Of a stretch of 40,368 nucleotides of DNA, positions 15,310 through 23,684 are shown piece after piece. The translations under genes were made by a program, and so were the position numbers. The notes under the pieces were generated by a model that saw nothing but the letters and a program-made list of their open reading frames with translations, was not told the DNA's origin and did not search any database. The stretch lies in assembly GCA_047635375.1 (NCBI GenBank), contig JBLIKP010000009.1:1-40368 (forward strand), in the 5' to 3' direction. The DNA comes from JBLIKP01 sp047635375. Its GTDB lineage: Bacteria; Bacteroidota; Bacteroidia; Sphingobacteriales; Sphingobacteriaceae. Position 1 is the stretch's first letter. The number at the start of each line of letters is the position of its first letter.

Positions 15310-16186
15310 TAAATTCAAGGTTCTAAGAAGCCTTATGTTTGTGCCTGCCCATAATTTAAAATTAATGGATAGTGCCATAAAAAGAGAACTAGATGTCCTT
15401 TTGTTAGATCTAGAGGATTCGGTGCAGCCAGTTGGAAATAAAAAAGTTGCCAGAAAAAACATAATTGATTACGTAGGTAGAAATGCATTCGGAAAGAAAC
15501 TAATTTTCCCTAGAGTTAATGATAGAGAAAGCGGGGAATTATTAAAAGATGTGCATGAACTCACCATTGATGGTGTCCATGGCTTTATGTACCCAAAAGC
15601 CCATACCGGTCAGGATATTTACTTTTTCGATAAGTTATTGGAAACTATAGAGTACGAAAAAGGTTACGAAATTGGAACATTTAAAATTATTCCGCTGATC
15701 GAAACGTCTGCGGCAGTTTTAAATGTGCAAGAGATTTGTGCTGCTTCTAAAAGGGTGGTTTCAATTGCTTATGGCTGTGAAGATTTTATCACGGACTTAG
15801 GAGGGATTCATGACATTGAAGGGCAAAGCTTATTTGTTCCAAGAGCGAGGATAGCAATGGCTGCTAAAGCACATGGAATCGTGCCCATCGATACTGTGCA
15901 TATAAATGTACATGATTTAGATGATTTGGAAAAAAATCTAAAGCTGGCTAAAATCTTAGGATTTGAAGGGATGTTAATTTTAAACCCGGTGGAAATCCCC
16001 TTAGTTCATGAATATTTCTCCCCTACCGAAAAAGAATATAACGATGCACTTGAATTGTTAAGACTAGCTGAAATAGCGGAGAGTGAAGGGAAGGGTGTTG
16101 CCGTAATAAATGGTAAATTTATTGGGCCCCCAATGATTCAAACTGCCAAAAACATTATTGAAAAAGTCAGAATAATTAAATCATAA
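15299..16186 (+). CDS. CitE-like acyl-CoA lyase, second copy
   Basis: A 295-residue CitE-family lyase, closer to classical citrate lyase beta/citramalyl-CoA lyase than the first copy. It has SLMFVPAHN at 11-19, LDLEDSV at 36-42, PRVND at 71-75, YPKAHTG near 98-104, IETSAAV with Glu135, and YGCEDFITDLGG with Asp162. The C-terminal lid GKFIGPPMIQTA is expected for CoA-thioester binding. No CitD acyl-carrier or CitF transferase gene is near, so it is not a citrate lyase subunit. It likely acts on a free CoA thioester, for example acetyl-CoA plus a 2-oxoacid. It overlaps the MaoC gene by 11 nt and is followed after 11 nt by the acyltransferase. Confidence 0.87.
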   Translation: MKSNKFKVLRSLMFVPAHNLKLMDSAIKRELDVLLLDLEDSVQPVGNKKVARKNIIDYVGRNAFGKKLIFPRVNDRESGELLKDVHELTIDGVHGFMYPKAHTGQDIYFFDKLLETIEYEKGYEIGTFKIIPLIETSAAVLNVQEICAASKRVVSIAYGCEDFITDLGGIHDIEGQSLFVPRARIAMAAKAHGIVPIDTVHINVHDLDDLEKNLKLAKILGFEGMLILNPVEIPLVHEYFSPTEKEYNDALELLRLAEIAESEGKGVAVINGKFIGPPMIQTAKNIIEKVRIIKS

Positions 16187-16197
16187 ATAAACAGCCT

Positions 16198-16851
16198 GTG
16201 AGAAATATAGTAATTATTGGCGGATTTGGAAATGGAACCGTTGTCCAGTCAACAATATTTGATATTAATCAAGTTCAACCTCAATACAACGTAATTGGGT
16301 TTTTAAATGATTTTGAAACGGGCGATATTAATGGCGTACCTATTTTAGGAAAAATAACCAAGGAGAACGTCCAAAATCTAATTAAGGAGAAAGATGCATA
16401 TTTCTTTTATGCATTGATCTCCTTAAAAATGAACTATAAGAAACTGGATAAACTTACTGATTTAAATGTCCCACTCGAGCGATTTGAGACCTTTGTTCAT
16501 CCAACTGCTGTTATTTCAAATACTGCGAAAATTGGACAAAATGTGTGTATCCAACCTTTTGTCTCAGTTGGTCCAAACGTAGTGATCCAAAATTTTGTAC
16601 AGATATTTGCTCAGAGCCTGATTGGTCACGGGGCAACGCTAAAAAATTACAGTTATGTAGCGAATAACGCATGTATCGGAGCTTCGGTTGTTCTGCAAGA
16701 AGGAGCTTATCTTGGAACTAATGCCACCACAATTGAGTTTATTGAATTGGGAGAATGGTCTGTTGTTGGAATGGGTTCTGTGGTGTTAAAAACCGTGGCA
16801 GATTATGATAAAGTGGTAGGAAATCCCGGGCGAGTTGTTGGAAAGAACTAA
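16198..16851 (+). CDS. NeuD/PglD-like acyltransferase, likely in place of PseH
   Basis: A 217-residue sugar acyltransferase of the sialic-acid O-acetyltransferase/PglD family. It has an N-terminal Rossmann-like part (1-85, starting with IIGGFGNG) and a left-handed beta-helix of hexapeptide repeats (about 95-205) ending VVGNPGRVVG. The likely catalytic base is His144 in LIGHGATL. PglD-type enzymes N-acetylate the 4-amino group of UDP-amino sugars, which is the job of PseH in this pathway. No GNAT-type PseH is present in the window, so I infer that this enzyme N-acylates the PseC product. It may use acyl groups other than acetyl, since the CitE/MaoC cassette lies directly upstream. O-acylation of Pse, as by NeuD, is the main alternative. 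Start is GTG. Confidence 0.78.
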   Translation: MRNIVIIGGFGNGTVVQSTIFDINQVQPQYNVIGFLNDFETGDINGVPILGKITKENVQNLIKEKDAYFFYALISLKMNYKKLDKLTDLNVPLERFETFVHPTAVISNTAKIGQNVCIQPFVSVGPNVVIQNFVQIFAQSLIGHGATLKNYSYVANNACIGASVVLQEGAYLGTNATTIEFIELGEWSVVGMGSVVLKTVADYDKVVGNPGRVVGKN

Positions 16852-17839
16852 AGAAATCTCTATTCTTTTTAGAGTAGATGCAGGAAATGAAGTTGGCTTA
16901 GGTCATTTCTTTAGAAGTTTGTCTCTTGCAAATCATTTAAGCTCAAATGGCTATAAGATAGTATTTTGTTTTAATCCGTCCGATTTTTGGGGGAAACAAA
17001 GTTTAGTAATTGATCATGAGTGCATCCCATTATTGAATCCGGAAAATGGAATGCTTGATATAGTAAAGGAAAAAAACATTTCGCTTTTTTATCTTGATGG
17101 TTTAATTAATCTTAAATCATCCTGCCTACAAGAAATTAGGAAGGAAGTTCCTGTAGTGTTTTACCATAACGTTACTGAAGCTAGGTTTAACTGTGATTTG
17201 TTTATTTTGCCCGCAATTCATTATGATACAGGATATTTAAATGACCTTAGCCAAAAGGTAATATTGTATCATGGGTTAGATTATATTATGCTAAACCCTG
17301 CGATATTAGGCCATAAGAAAGGCGTTCCAAAATCCCCTTCTACAATTGTAATTACTTGTGGTGGAAGTGACCCAACTAATTTAGCAGAAACAATTTGTGA
17401 AGCGATTGATTTCGATGCATTTCCGAGTCTTTCTTTTAAATTACTAAGGGGGCTCGACGATAAAAAAAGTCTAAAATTGCCGCATGAAAATTTTTCGGAA
17501 GAACCGTTTGATTTTAAAACCATTTTGGAGTCTGGCTTAGTAATTAGTGCTTTTGGAGTGCTAACATTTGAATTATTATTTTTAAATAAGACTGTTTTTA
17601 GTATTGGTCATGCTCCATCAAATGAAAAGGGCTCGAAAATTCTTGATCAAACTTTCAATGCGGTTGTTGATCTTGGAAATAGAAACGAATTACTAAAAGA
17701 AAATCTCTCAGTAAGATTAAAAGAATTTGAAAGTGGTAATTTTGATAATTCTAACTTATTAGTTCCAGGGAATAGAATTATGGATGGCAAGGGGACTGAG
17801 CGAGTAGCAAATTTGATAATAAAAGAACTAAAAAAATAA
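16835..17839 (+). CDS. pseG: UDP-2,4-diacetamido-2,4,6-trideoxy-beta-L-altropyranose hydrolase
   Basis: Removes UDP from the diacylated sugar nucleotide in pseudaminic acid synthesis. It is 334 residues with a GT-B-like fold. The N-terminal signature RVDAGNEVGLGHFFRSLSLA is at 13-32 and contains the presumed catalytic His24. The middle has ITCGGSDPTN near 170-179, and the last third ISAFGVLTFELLFL near 233-246, as in PseG. The start is TTG within the previous gene (17-nt overlap), since the conserved strand begins at residue 8 and no ATG is available. It is followed by pseI after 4 nt. Together with PseB, C, I and F it makes this pathway assignment firm. Confidence 0.88.
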   Translation: MLERTKEISILFRVDAGNEVGLGHFFRSLSLANHLSSNGYKIVFCFNPSDFWGKQSLVIDHECIPLLNPENGMLDIVKEKNISLFYLDGLINLKSSCLQEIRKEVPVVFYHNVTEARFNCDLFILPAIHYDTGYLNDLSQKVILYHGLDYIMLNPAILGHKKGVPKSPSTIVITCGGSDPTNLAETICEAIDFDAFPSLSFKLLRGLDDKKSLKLPHENFSEEPFDFKTILESGLVISAFGVLTFELLFLNKTVFSIGHAPSNEKGSKILDQTFNAVVDLGNRNELLKENLSVRLKEFESGNFDNSNLLVPGNRIMDGKGTERVANLIIKELKK

Positions 17840-17843
17840 AGGA

Positions 17844-18845
17844 ATGAGCGTTAATATTATTGCCGAGATTTCTGCAAACCATAATGGAGATTTAGACTTA
17901 ACAAAAAGAACCATCGAGGCAATTGCCAAAACTGGAGCTGATACCGTTAAAATCCAAACTTATAAGCCTGAATCCTTAACTTTAAATGTAGATAATGAGA
18001 TTTTCGGCCCCCTTAAGTCAGGACCTTGGAAAGGAATATCTCCTCACAAATTGTTTTCTACGGGGTCTTTACCTTATGAATGGCATAAAGAACTAAAAGA
18101 GTTTGCCGAGTCTCTTGGATTGATCTTTTTTTCAACTCCGTTTGATTTAGAAGGAGTAAAGTTTCTGGAAGAATTAAACGTTCCTAATTATAAAATTGCT
18201 AGCCTAGAGATTAACCATATTCCACTAATAAAAGCAGTTGCTAAAACTGGAAAACCAATTATTATGTCAACCGGAGTGGCAACTCTTGCTGATATTTCTC
18301 TGGCGGTTGAAACTTGTCGAAATGAAGGCAATAACGACATTACACTATTAAAATGCACTTCAGAATATCCTGCTCCATTTGAAAAAGCCAACCTATTGAC
18401 CATTAAAAATCTTCAAGAAACTTTTAATGTTAAAGTTGGGGTTTCGGATCACACCATGGGGGCTACAATTCCAGTGCTAAGTGTAGGCTTAGGTGCTACC
18501 GTAATTGAGAAACATTTCATTTTAGATAGAGGGCTAGGTGGCCCAGATGCTTTGTTCTCTATGGAGCCTCAAGAGTTTGAACAAATGGTTAAAATGGTTA
18601 GAGAAGCTGAGAAATCAGTTGGGAAAATCACATACCCTAGTTCCGGTGATGTTAAATTGCGCAAGCGATCAATTTTCATTTCGGAGGACATGAAAAGTGG
18701 TGATAAGTTTTCTGACCAAAACGTAAAAATTGTACGTCCGGGACATGGAATTCATCCTAAGTTTTATGATCAAATTATTGGCAAAGAAATTAATGCTAGT
18801 GTAAAAGCTGGAACGCCGGTTGCTTGGACCCTTGTTAAGGACTAA
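17844..18845 (+). CDS. pseI: Pseudaminic acid synthase
   Basis: Condenses 2,4-diacetamido-2,4,6-trideoxy-L-altrose with phosphoenolpyruvate to pseudaminic acid. It is 333 residues: a NeuB-type TIM barrel (1-~265) plus a C-terminal SAF antifreeze-like domain (~275-333). Visible motifs are AEISANHNGDL near 6-16, KIQTYKP near 33-39, LKCTSEYPAP near 170-179, EKHFILDRGLGGPDALFSMEP near 220-240, and the SAF motif RPGHGIHP near 296-303. The FSMEP and RPGHGI sequences favour PseI over NeuB or LegI. The gene is directly followed by the flippase with no gap. Confident. Confidence 0.93.
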   Translation: MSVNIIAEISANHNGDLDLTKRTIEAIAKTGADTVKIQTYKPESLTLNVDNEIFGPLKSGPWKGISPHKLFSTGSLPYEWHKELKEFAESLGLIFFSTPFDLEGVKFLEELNVPNYKIASLEINHIPLIKAVAKTGKPIIMSTGVATLADISLAVETCRNEGNNDITLLKCTSEYPAPFEKANLLTIKNLQETFNVKVGVSDHTMGATIPVLSVGLGATVIEKHFILDRGLGGPDALFSMEPQEFEQMVKMVREAEKSVGKITYPSSGDVKLRKRSIFISEDMKSGDKFSDQNVKIVRPGHGIHPKFYDQIIGKEINASVKAGTPVAWTLVKD

Positions 18846-20078
18846 ATGTTTAAGAACGCATTTTTTTATACCCTTGCAGAGATAATAAAGAAGTTAATTC
18901 CATTTTTACTTCTCCCATTATTATCTAAGGAATTAACGGTTCCTCAGTTTGGGGCGCTTTCTAATTTTAATACCCTTTCATCTATAGTTTTCATTTTTAT
19001 TGTAATGTCCTCGTCTGGAGCATTTACGGTAAACTATTTTAAATTTAACGATGAGCAACGGTCGAGATATGCTGGGAATGTTCTCCTTTTTACAATTATA
19101 AGTGGCGCTTTATTTAGTTTGTTGTTCTTTCTTCCATGGCTTGACGGTTGGATGATGAAATTGGAGTTAAACTCTATTTTTTGGCTTCATGCTGTAGGGT
19201 TCTCCATTGGGCAAGGCTTTATTAATTTATATTCTGGCTTTTCTAGGGTCACCAAAAACGGAATTTGGATTCTTATCTACCAAATAGTTTTTGGCTTTGT
19301 AAACATTGGACTTACTTATTATCTATTTTATGCCCTTGAAGATAATTTGGAAGCGAGGATAATGGCAATAAGCTCTAGTCATCTTATTTTGGGAGTGTTT
19401 GCCATCCTTTTCATTCATAGAAAATTAAAAATCAATCCAAAATTCGATTTAGAGGCCTTTAAAGACATTTTAAAGTTTGGAGTGCCATTGATACCCCATT
19501 TAATATCCGGATGGCTTAAATCTGGGGTAGATAAGATATTTATCACACTTTATCTTGGGACAACTGTGTTGGGCATTTACGGTTTTGGATTTCAGATTAG
19601 CCTTGGAGCAATGGCTTTTGCCCAAGCGTTAAATAGTTCTTTAGCGCCTGATATATACGAGCGATTATCAAAAGGAATACATCCATCTAAAATGCGAAAG
19701 CTAATTGGCTTGTTCGCTTTAATCTTGTTTGCTGGAATTGTAATCTATTTTTTTGTTATAAAAATTGGTTTTCCAATTCTCTTTGATATCAAGTTTATTG
19801 AATCTCTAGATATTTTCGGCTTCTTTCTAATTGCCTATTTCATAAAAGGAGTTTACATGTTCAATAGTAATTTTATTTTTTACAAGAAAAAGAATTGGTT
19901 GATATCCTCTGCGAATATCTTTTCCTCAGTTTTTTACTTTATTTTGATTTACTTATTTTTTGAATTTAAATGGGTTGAATCCATTTATTTCATTCCTATC
20001 ATTTTAGTTTTGGCTGAGGGTATTCTTTTGGCATTAACACTCCGTAACGTTAATAAATTATATAATGTTGAAAGATAA
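18846..20078 (+). CDS. Polysaccharide flippase, Wzx/MOP family
   Basis: An integral membrane protein of 410 residues with about 12 hydrophobic helices. The N-terminal part (FKNAFFYTLAEIIKKLIPFLL) is typical of Wzx-like exporters: one amphipathic turn followed by a proline-containing helix. KFGVPLIPHLISGWLKSGVDKIFI near 210-232 is the common second-half landmark of the MOP family. It should flip undecaprenyl-linked repeat units across the inner membrane. Its start abuts the pseI stop and its end overlaps the next gene by 14 nt. Location next to the polymerase candidate at 21324 supports a Wzx/Wzy-dependent system. No chain-length regulator or outer-membrane exporter is in the window. Confidence 0.87.
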   Translation: MFKNAFFYTLAEIIKKLIPFLLLPLLSKELTVPQFGALSNFNTLSSIVFIFIVMSSSGAFTVNYFKFNDEQRSRYAGNVLLFTIISGALFSLLFFLPWLDGWMMKLELNSIFWLHAVGFSIGQGFINLYSGFSRVTKNGIWILIYQIVFGFVNIGLTYYLFYALEDNLEARIMAISSSHLILGVFAILFIHRKLKINPKFDLEAFKDILKFGVPLIPHLISGWLKSGVDKIFITLYLGTTVLGIYGFGFQISLGAMAFAQALNSSLAPDIYERLSKGIHPSKMRKLIGLFALILFAGIVIYFFVIKIGFPILFDIKFIESLDIFGFFLIAYFIKGVYMFNSNFIFYKKKNWLISSANIFSSVFYFILIYLFFEFKWVESIYFIPIILVLAEGILLALTLRNVNKLYNVER

Positions 20079-21327
20079 AAACTCAAGCTTAAGTAAGCTA
20101 AGCGATTCCCTTTGGATTTATAAACTGCTTGAAAGTGGTAATAAAACTATCCAAAAAAGGAAGAAAGACTGGGTTGGTGGTGGTTTTGCCTTTCGCGTTG
20201 GGCAAACTTTATATATTCTACTAAAAAACGTTCGGAATAGTCTAAGACGAAAAAGCAGAGAGCTTGCACAAATACCAAATGGGTCCGTCTTGTATTACTG
20301 CAATTCCCAAAATACTTACAAGGTTTTAAATCCTCTTCATAACCATTTGCCAGGAGTGTTTTTTTGGCAAACCAATCAGCTAACCAAACAGGAAAACAAG
20401 GGAGGTATTACCCATAACTTTACATTTCCTTTGTTTTGGTCAATTCAGGCGATTTTTGCATTTATAAGTTTTAATTTATTTCATTGGAACAAGGGATGGA
20501 AGTACCCAAATCTGTTTTTTGAAAATTACGGTAAGCTAGAAGAAAACATTATTCTGTTAAAAAAAATAAAGCCTAGAGGCGTTGTATTTGCCAATGATCA
20601 TAATGTGCAGAATAGACTCTTCCTCCATGCCTGTAAAGAGCTTGAAATTAAAACTTTTTATCTACAGCATGCAACGGTAACAACTAACTTCCCACCTCTT
20701 GCGTTTACAAAATCTTTCTTGTTTGGCGAAAAAGATAAGCTAACCTACGAAAGTGTGGGGCCCAGTTTAGGCGAGGTTGAGTTAACAGGACCAATTACGT
20801 TTCAGCATTTATTTGAAATAAAAAAGCAAGGCAATAATGAGGGAAGTATAATCGGAATATCGGTAAATTTAATTGATGATCTATCCGAAGTAACTAAGGT
20901 GGTTAGGGAGATTCTGAAGAAAACGGTGTTAAGAATAATCATAAGGCAACATCCAAGAGATAATAGAAGTTTAGATCTAAAAGATGATAGGCTAATTATA
21001 GAGCCCGCTTCCAAGTTTGAATTATTAGATTATTTTTCAAAAATCAATTTTCATATTGCAGGGGACTCCTCAATACATTTAGAAGCCAGCTATGTAGGCA
21101 TAACCTCTTTCTATCATAAGATGTCAGGCGACACGGCGTCCGGTGATAGGTTTGCTTTTGTGAAGGAGGGGATGATCAATGAATATAAAATTGATCATTT
21201 AACCAATGTAAATGATTTTAGTAATTTTGTCGAATTAAAGCATTTTCTTTTTTCTGTTGGAGAACCTTGGGAAAGTAATGTTTCTCATCATATTGCATCA
21301 TCAATAAAAGTAATCCTAGAAAAATGA
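20065..21327 (+). CDS. Unassigned GT-B-like protein, candidate nonulosonate transferase
   Basis: A 420-residue soluble protein that I do not recognise as a named family. It has a basic N-terminus with weak hydrophobic patches near 45-55 and 127-142. It then has strand-loop patterns like a GT-B enzyme: VVFANDHNVQNRLFLHACKE near 172-191, YLQHATVTTNFPP near 197-209, RIIIRQHPRD near 290-299, and HIAGDSSIHLEASYVG near 328-343. The QHA..., RxHPRD and GDSSxxLEA patterns resemble those of polysialyl-/capsule-type transferases using CMP-sugars. Position between the Wzx and Wzy genes and just after the pse genes makes it a reasonable candidate for the enzyme that adds Pse. This is inference. Confidence 0.55.
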   Translation: MLKDKNSSLSKLSDSLWIYKLLESGNKTIQKRKKDWVGGGFAFRVGQTLYILLKNVRNSLRRKSRELAQIPNGSVLYYCNSQNTYKVLNPLHNHLPGVFFWQTNQLTKQENKGGITHNFTFPLFWSIQAIFAFISFNLFHWNKGWKYPNLFFENYGKLEENIILLKKIKPRGVVFANDHNVQNRLFLHACKELEIKTFYLQHATVTTNFPPLAFTKSFLFGEKDKLTYESVGPSLGEVELTGPITFQHLFEIKKQGNNEGSIIGISVNLIDDLSEVTKVVREILKKTVLRIIIRQHPRDNRSLDLKDDRLIIEPASKFELLDYFSKINFHIAGDSSIHLEASYVGITSFYHKMSGDTASGDRFAFVKEGMINEYKIDHLTNVNDFSNFVELKHFLFSVGEPWESNVSHHIASSIKVILEK

Positions 21328-22622
21328 ACCAAAATAAAACCGTGATGCAAGTGTGGGGGGGGTACCTCTTGTTTTTTATCACCCTAGTTTTCGTTTTGCT
21401 TCTTGGGTCTGTAAGCTCCGCTGTGATTTTTTTGATTTTGTTCATTGCTGGACAATTTCATTTTAAAGACGAACGGAAGCTTTTTGTTTTGCTTTTCCCA
21501 ATAGGTGTTTTGTTCGCAATATTTTTATACCATTATTGGATGTCAATCACTGGGAATTCGTATTATTTGGGTGCGAAAAGTGATGATTGGCAATACGATG
21601 TATTATGGTCAAAGGATTATTATAAACTTTATGGGATTTCTTATAATGAATTACAAGAGTATTTAGGAGGGTATCATAACTCCTATGGCTATGTTTATTT
21701 AATTATTCTATTAAGGTGGTTTGGAGATTTATTCGATGGGTATCATACTCTTTTGCCACGGATGTTGAATATTTATTTGCTTTTTTGGATAAGTAGTATA
21801 GCGAGTAGAATTGTAAGGTTTTATTTGCCAAATAAGCCTGAATTTGGTTTAATTGCTGCAACGGCTATTTTTCTTTATCCTGTGATGATTTTTAACTCAT
21901 CTCATGTTTTTCGGGACACCTTGATATCCCTTTTAATTTTAAGGGTGTTTCATTATTCGAGGATAAAAGGGATTAGTATAAAAAGTGTTTTTTATATAAT
22001 TATTTGCCTTTCCATCTTAATTTCATTAAGAGTTGGGACATTGTTTTTTGTTGTTTTTATGATGGGTATTATTTTTATTCAAAAGAAACATTTAAAAATA
22101 TCCTTAGCTTTGCTAGGATTGGTATTTGTTGGTTTAGGCGTGTTTTATTTCGATTTTTTCATGAACTATGTAACAAGTAAATTAAGTTCCTATTCGGAAT
22201 TAAATTCTGAAAGACTTGGGACTTTTGGTAGTAAGGTTTTTGGGTTGCCGATTTTCTTAGGATTCATTCCAAGAATAATTTATTTTATCTTTACCCCGGT
22301 ACCGAATTTTTCCGGGTTCCATCAATTATTTGTTTCAATTAGCGCCTTTTTGCAAATTTTCTTCTTCCCTATTTTACTCGGATCTGTCTTTTCCCGTTTT
22401 ATTGATAAACGATTAATTTTTTCTTTTTTAATTTTCTTTTTAGGAGTTGCTCTAAGTACTGCAACTTTTAGACATGTTATGATGTATATCCCTTTTGGAA
22501 TAATATTAGTGACTATTTACATTGGGATTAATGGTTTTAAAATTTCCAGAGATTATATAGGGAAAATAATTGGTCTGCTTATCTGTTTTGTATTAACCCT
22601 TTTAGTTGTAATAATTTTTTAA
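21324..22622 (+). CDS. Wzy-like polysaccharide polymerase candidate
   Basis: A 432-residue integral membrane protein with roughly 11-12 hydrophobic helices and a large polar loop near residues 72-110 rich in Tyr and Asp (SKDYYKLYGISYNELQEYLGG). Loops of this type face the periplasm in Wzy polymerases and O-antigen ligases. Wzy proteins are poorly conserved, so the call rests on topology and position: right after a Wzx and a possible glycosyltransferase, before two further glycosyltransferases. It overlaps the upstream stop by 4 nt. The DNA is very AT-rich, as often seen for Wzx/Wzy genes. A glycosyltransferase of the GT-C class is the main alternative. Confidence 0.62.
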   Translation: MNQNKTVMQVWGGYLLFFITLVFVLLLGSVSSAVIFLILFIAGQFHFKDERKLFVLLFPIGVLFAIFLYHYWMSITGNSYYLGAKSDDWQYDVLWSKDYYKLYGISYNELQEYLGGYHNSYGYVYLIILLRWFGDLFDGYHTLLPRMLNIYLLFWISSIASRIVRFYLPNKPEFGLIAATAIFLYPVMIFNSSHVFRDTLISLLILRVFHYSRIKGISIKSVFYIIICLSILISLRVGTLFFVVFMMGIIFIQKKHLKISLALLGLVFVGLGVFYFDFFMNYVTSKLSSYSELNSERLGTFGSKVFGLPIFLGFIPRIIYFIFTPVPNFSGFHQLFVSISAFLQIFFFPILLGSVFSRFIDKRLIFSFLIFFLGVALSTATFRHVMMYIPFGIILVTIYIGINGFKISRDYIGKIIGLLICFVLTLLVVIIF

Positions 22623-22632
22623 AAAAAATCTG

Positions 22633-23661
22633 ATGGAATTATTAATAGTTGTACCCAAAGGATTAAGTCCAGGAGTAATTAACTCGCAAGTATTTGGGAG
22701 AATAAAGTACTATTCAACAAAAAAAATTAGGGTTAAGGTAGCCATATGTGAAAAAGACGCTATTTATTTTCCCGAAAATGATACTCTAATCGTTTATTCA
22801 AACATAAGTGATTTATTTCCTTTATTTAAAAACTTTGATTTTGTTTATTTTCGAAGCATATTTGATTTTTTAAAATCGTATGTGTTTATAACCTTAAGTA
22901 AAGCCAAATCTATTTATGATTTCAGGGCATTGTTGTGTTATGAGTCATATTTTAGACGTAAAAATGCGCTTATTTTTTTCGCACTATATTTATTGGAATG
23001 GTTGGTTTACCTTCTGGCAAACAAACTAAATTGTGTTTCAAATCAACTGGAAAAAAAGTTGAAGAAAAAATTTGGGCCACGTAAGATTGATGTTCTCCCA
23101 TGTCTTTTGACTGAAGTCCCTGAGCTTGTTCCGATAACGATTTCAAATGAAATTAAACTTCTTTATTTAGGTGGTCTAAGTAAGTGGCAAAAAGTAGATG
23201 AAGTAATTAGTACCTTTAAGGGCTTGTTGGAATTAGATCCAAGGTTCAATCTTACTATTGTCACCTCCAAACCAGAGGAATTTAGGGGGATGTATCCAAA
23301 TGCTTCAGATTTAATTGAGGTGTTATCCTTACGGCAGGAAGATGTTCAAAAGTATATTTCTCAATTTCATTTTGGTTTTATTCTAAGGGAGGATATTATG
23401 GTTAATAATGTGGCCTCTCCTATTAAATTTTTAGAGTATTTAAGTGCAGGTGTGCTACCTATTTATTCCTCGGGAATTGGCGATTATTCCTCACTATTGG
23501 ACGATATGTCTTTGGGAGTAAAACATGTAAACAATTTAAATAGGATATATGAAAATTGTTTGAAGGTAATTGAAAATTATTCTGAGCAAAGAAACACGGC
23601 GGTGGATTTAGCAAAAAAATATACTTGGATAACCTACAAAAAGAGAGAGGGTAATGATTAA
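22633..23661 (+). CDS. Glycosyltransferase, GT4-like
   Basis: A 342-residue cytoplasmic protein with two Rossmann-like halves. The N-terminal half has VVPKGLSPGVINSQVFGRI near 6-24 and FDFVYFRSIFDFLKS near 70-84. The C-terminal half has the nucleotide-sugar region IKLLYLGGLSKWQKVDEVI near 174-192, then LREDIMVNNVASPIKFLEYLSAGVLPI near 252-278, the EX7E-like end of GT4 enzymes (SPIKFLEYLSAG is the typical form). One hydrophobic stretch (ALIFFALYLLEWLVYLLA, near 114-131) could attach it to the membrane. Donor and acceptor are unknown. Confidence 0.78.
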   Translation: MELLIVVPKGLSPGVINSQVFGRIKYYSTKKIRVKVAICEKDAIYFPENDTLIVYSNISDLFPLFKNFDFVYFRSIFDFLKSYVFITLSKAKSIYDFRALLCYESYFRRKNALIFFALYLLEWLVYLLANKLNCVSNQLEKKLKKKFGPRKIDVLPCLLTEVPELVPITISNEIKLLYLGGLSKWQKVDEVISTFKGLLELDPRFNLTIVTSKPEEFRGMYPNASDLIEVLSLRQEDVQKYISQFHFGFILREDIMVNNVASPIKFLEYLSAGVLPIYSSGIGDYSSLLDDMSLGVKHVNNLNRIYENCLKVIENYSEQRNTAVDLAKKYTWITYKKREGND

Positions 23662-23684
23662 TTTAAACCGAAAATTCTAAGTAA

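Noticed and set aside
15299..16186. Citrate lyase beta subunit
   Set aside because: No citD, citF, citC or citX nearby; the gene is coupled to MaoC as in CoA-thioester lyase pairs.
17844..18845. Sialic acid synthase (NeuB) instead of PseI
   Set aside because: PseB, PseC and PseG are all in the same operon, and the RPGHGI and FSMEP features fit PseI. No NeuC-like hydrolysing epimerase is present.
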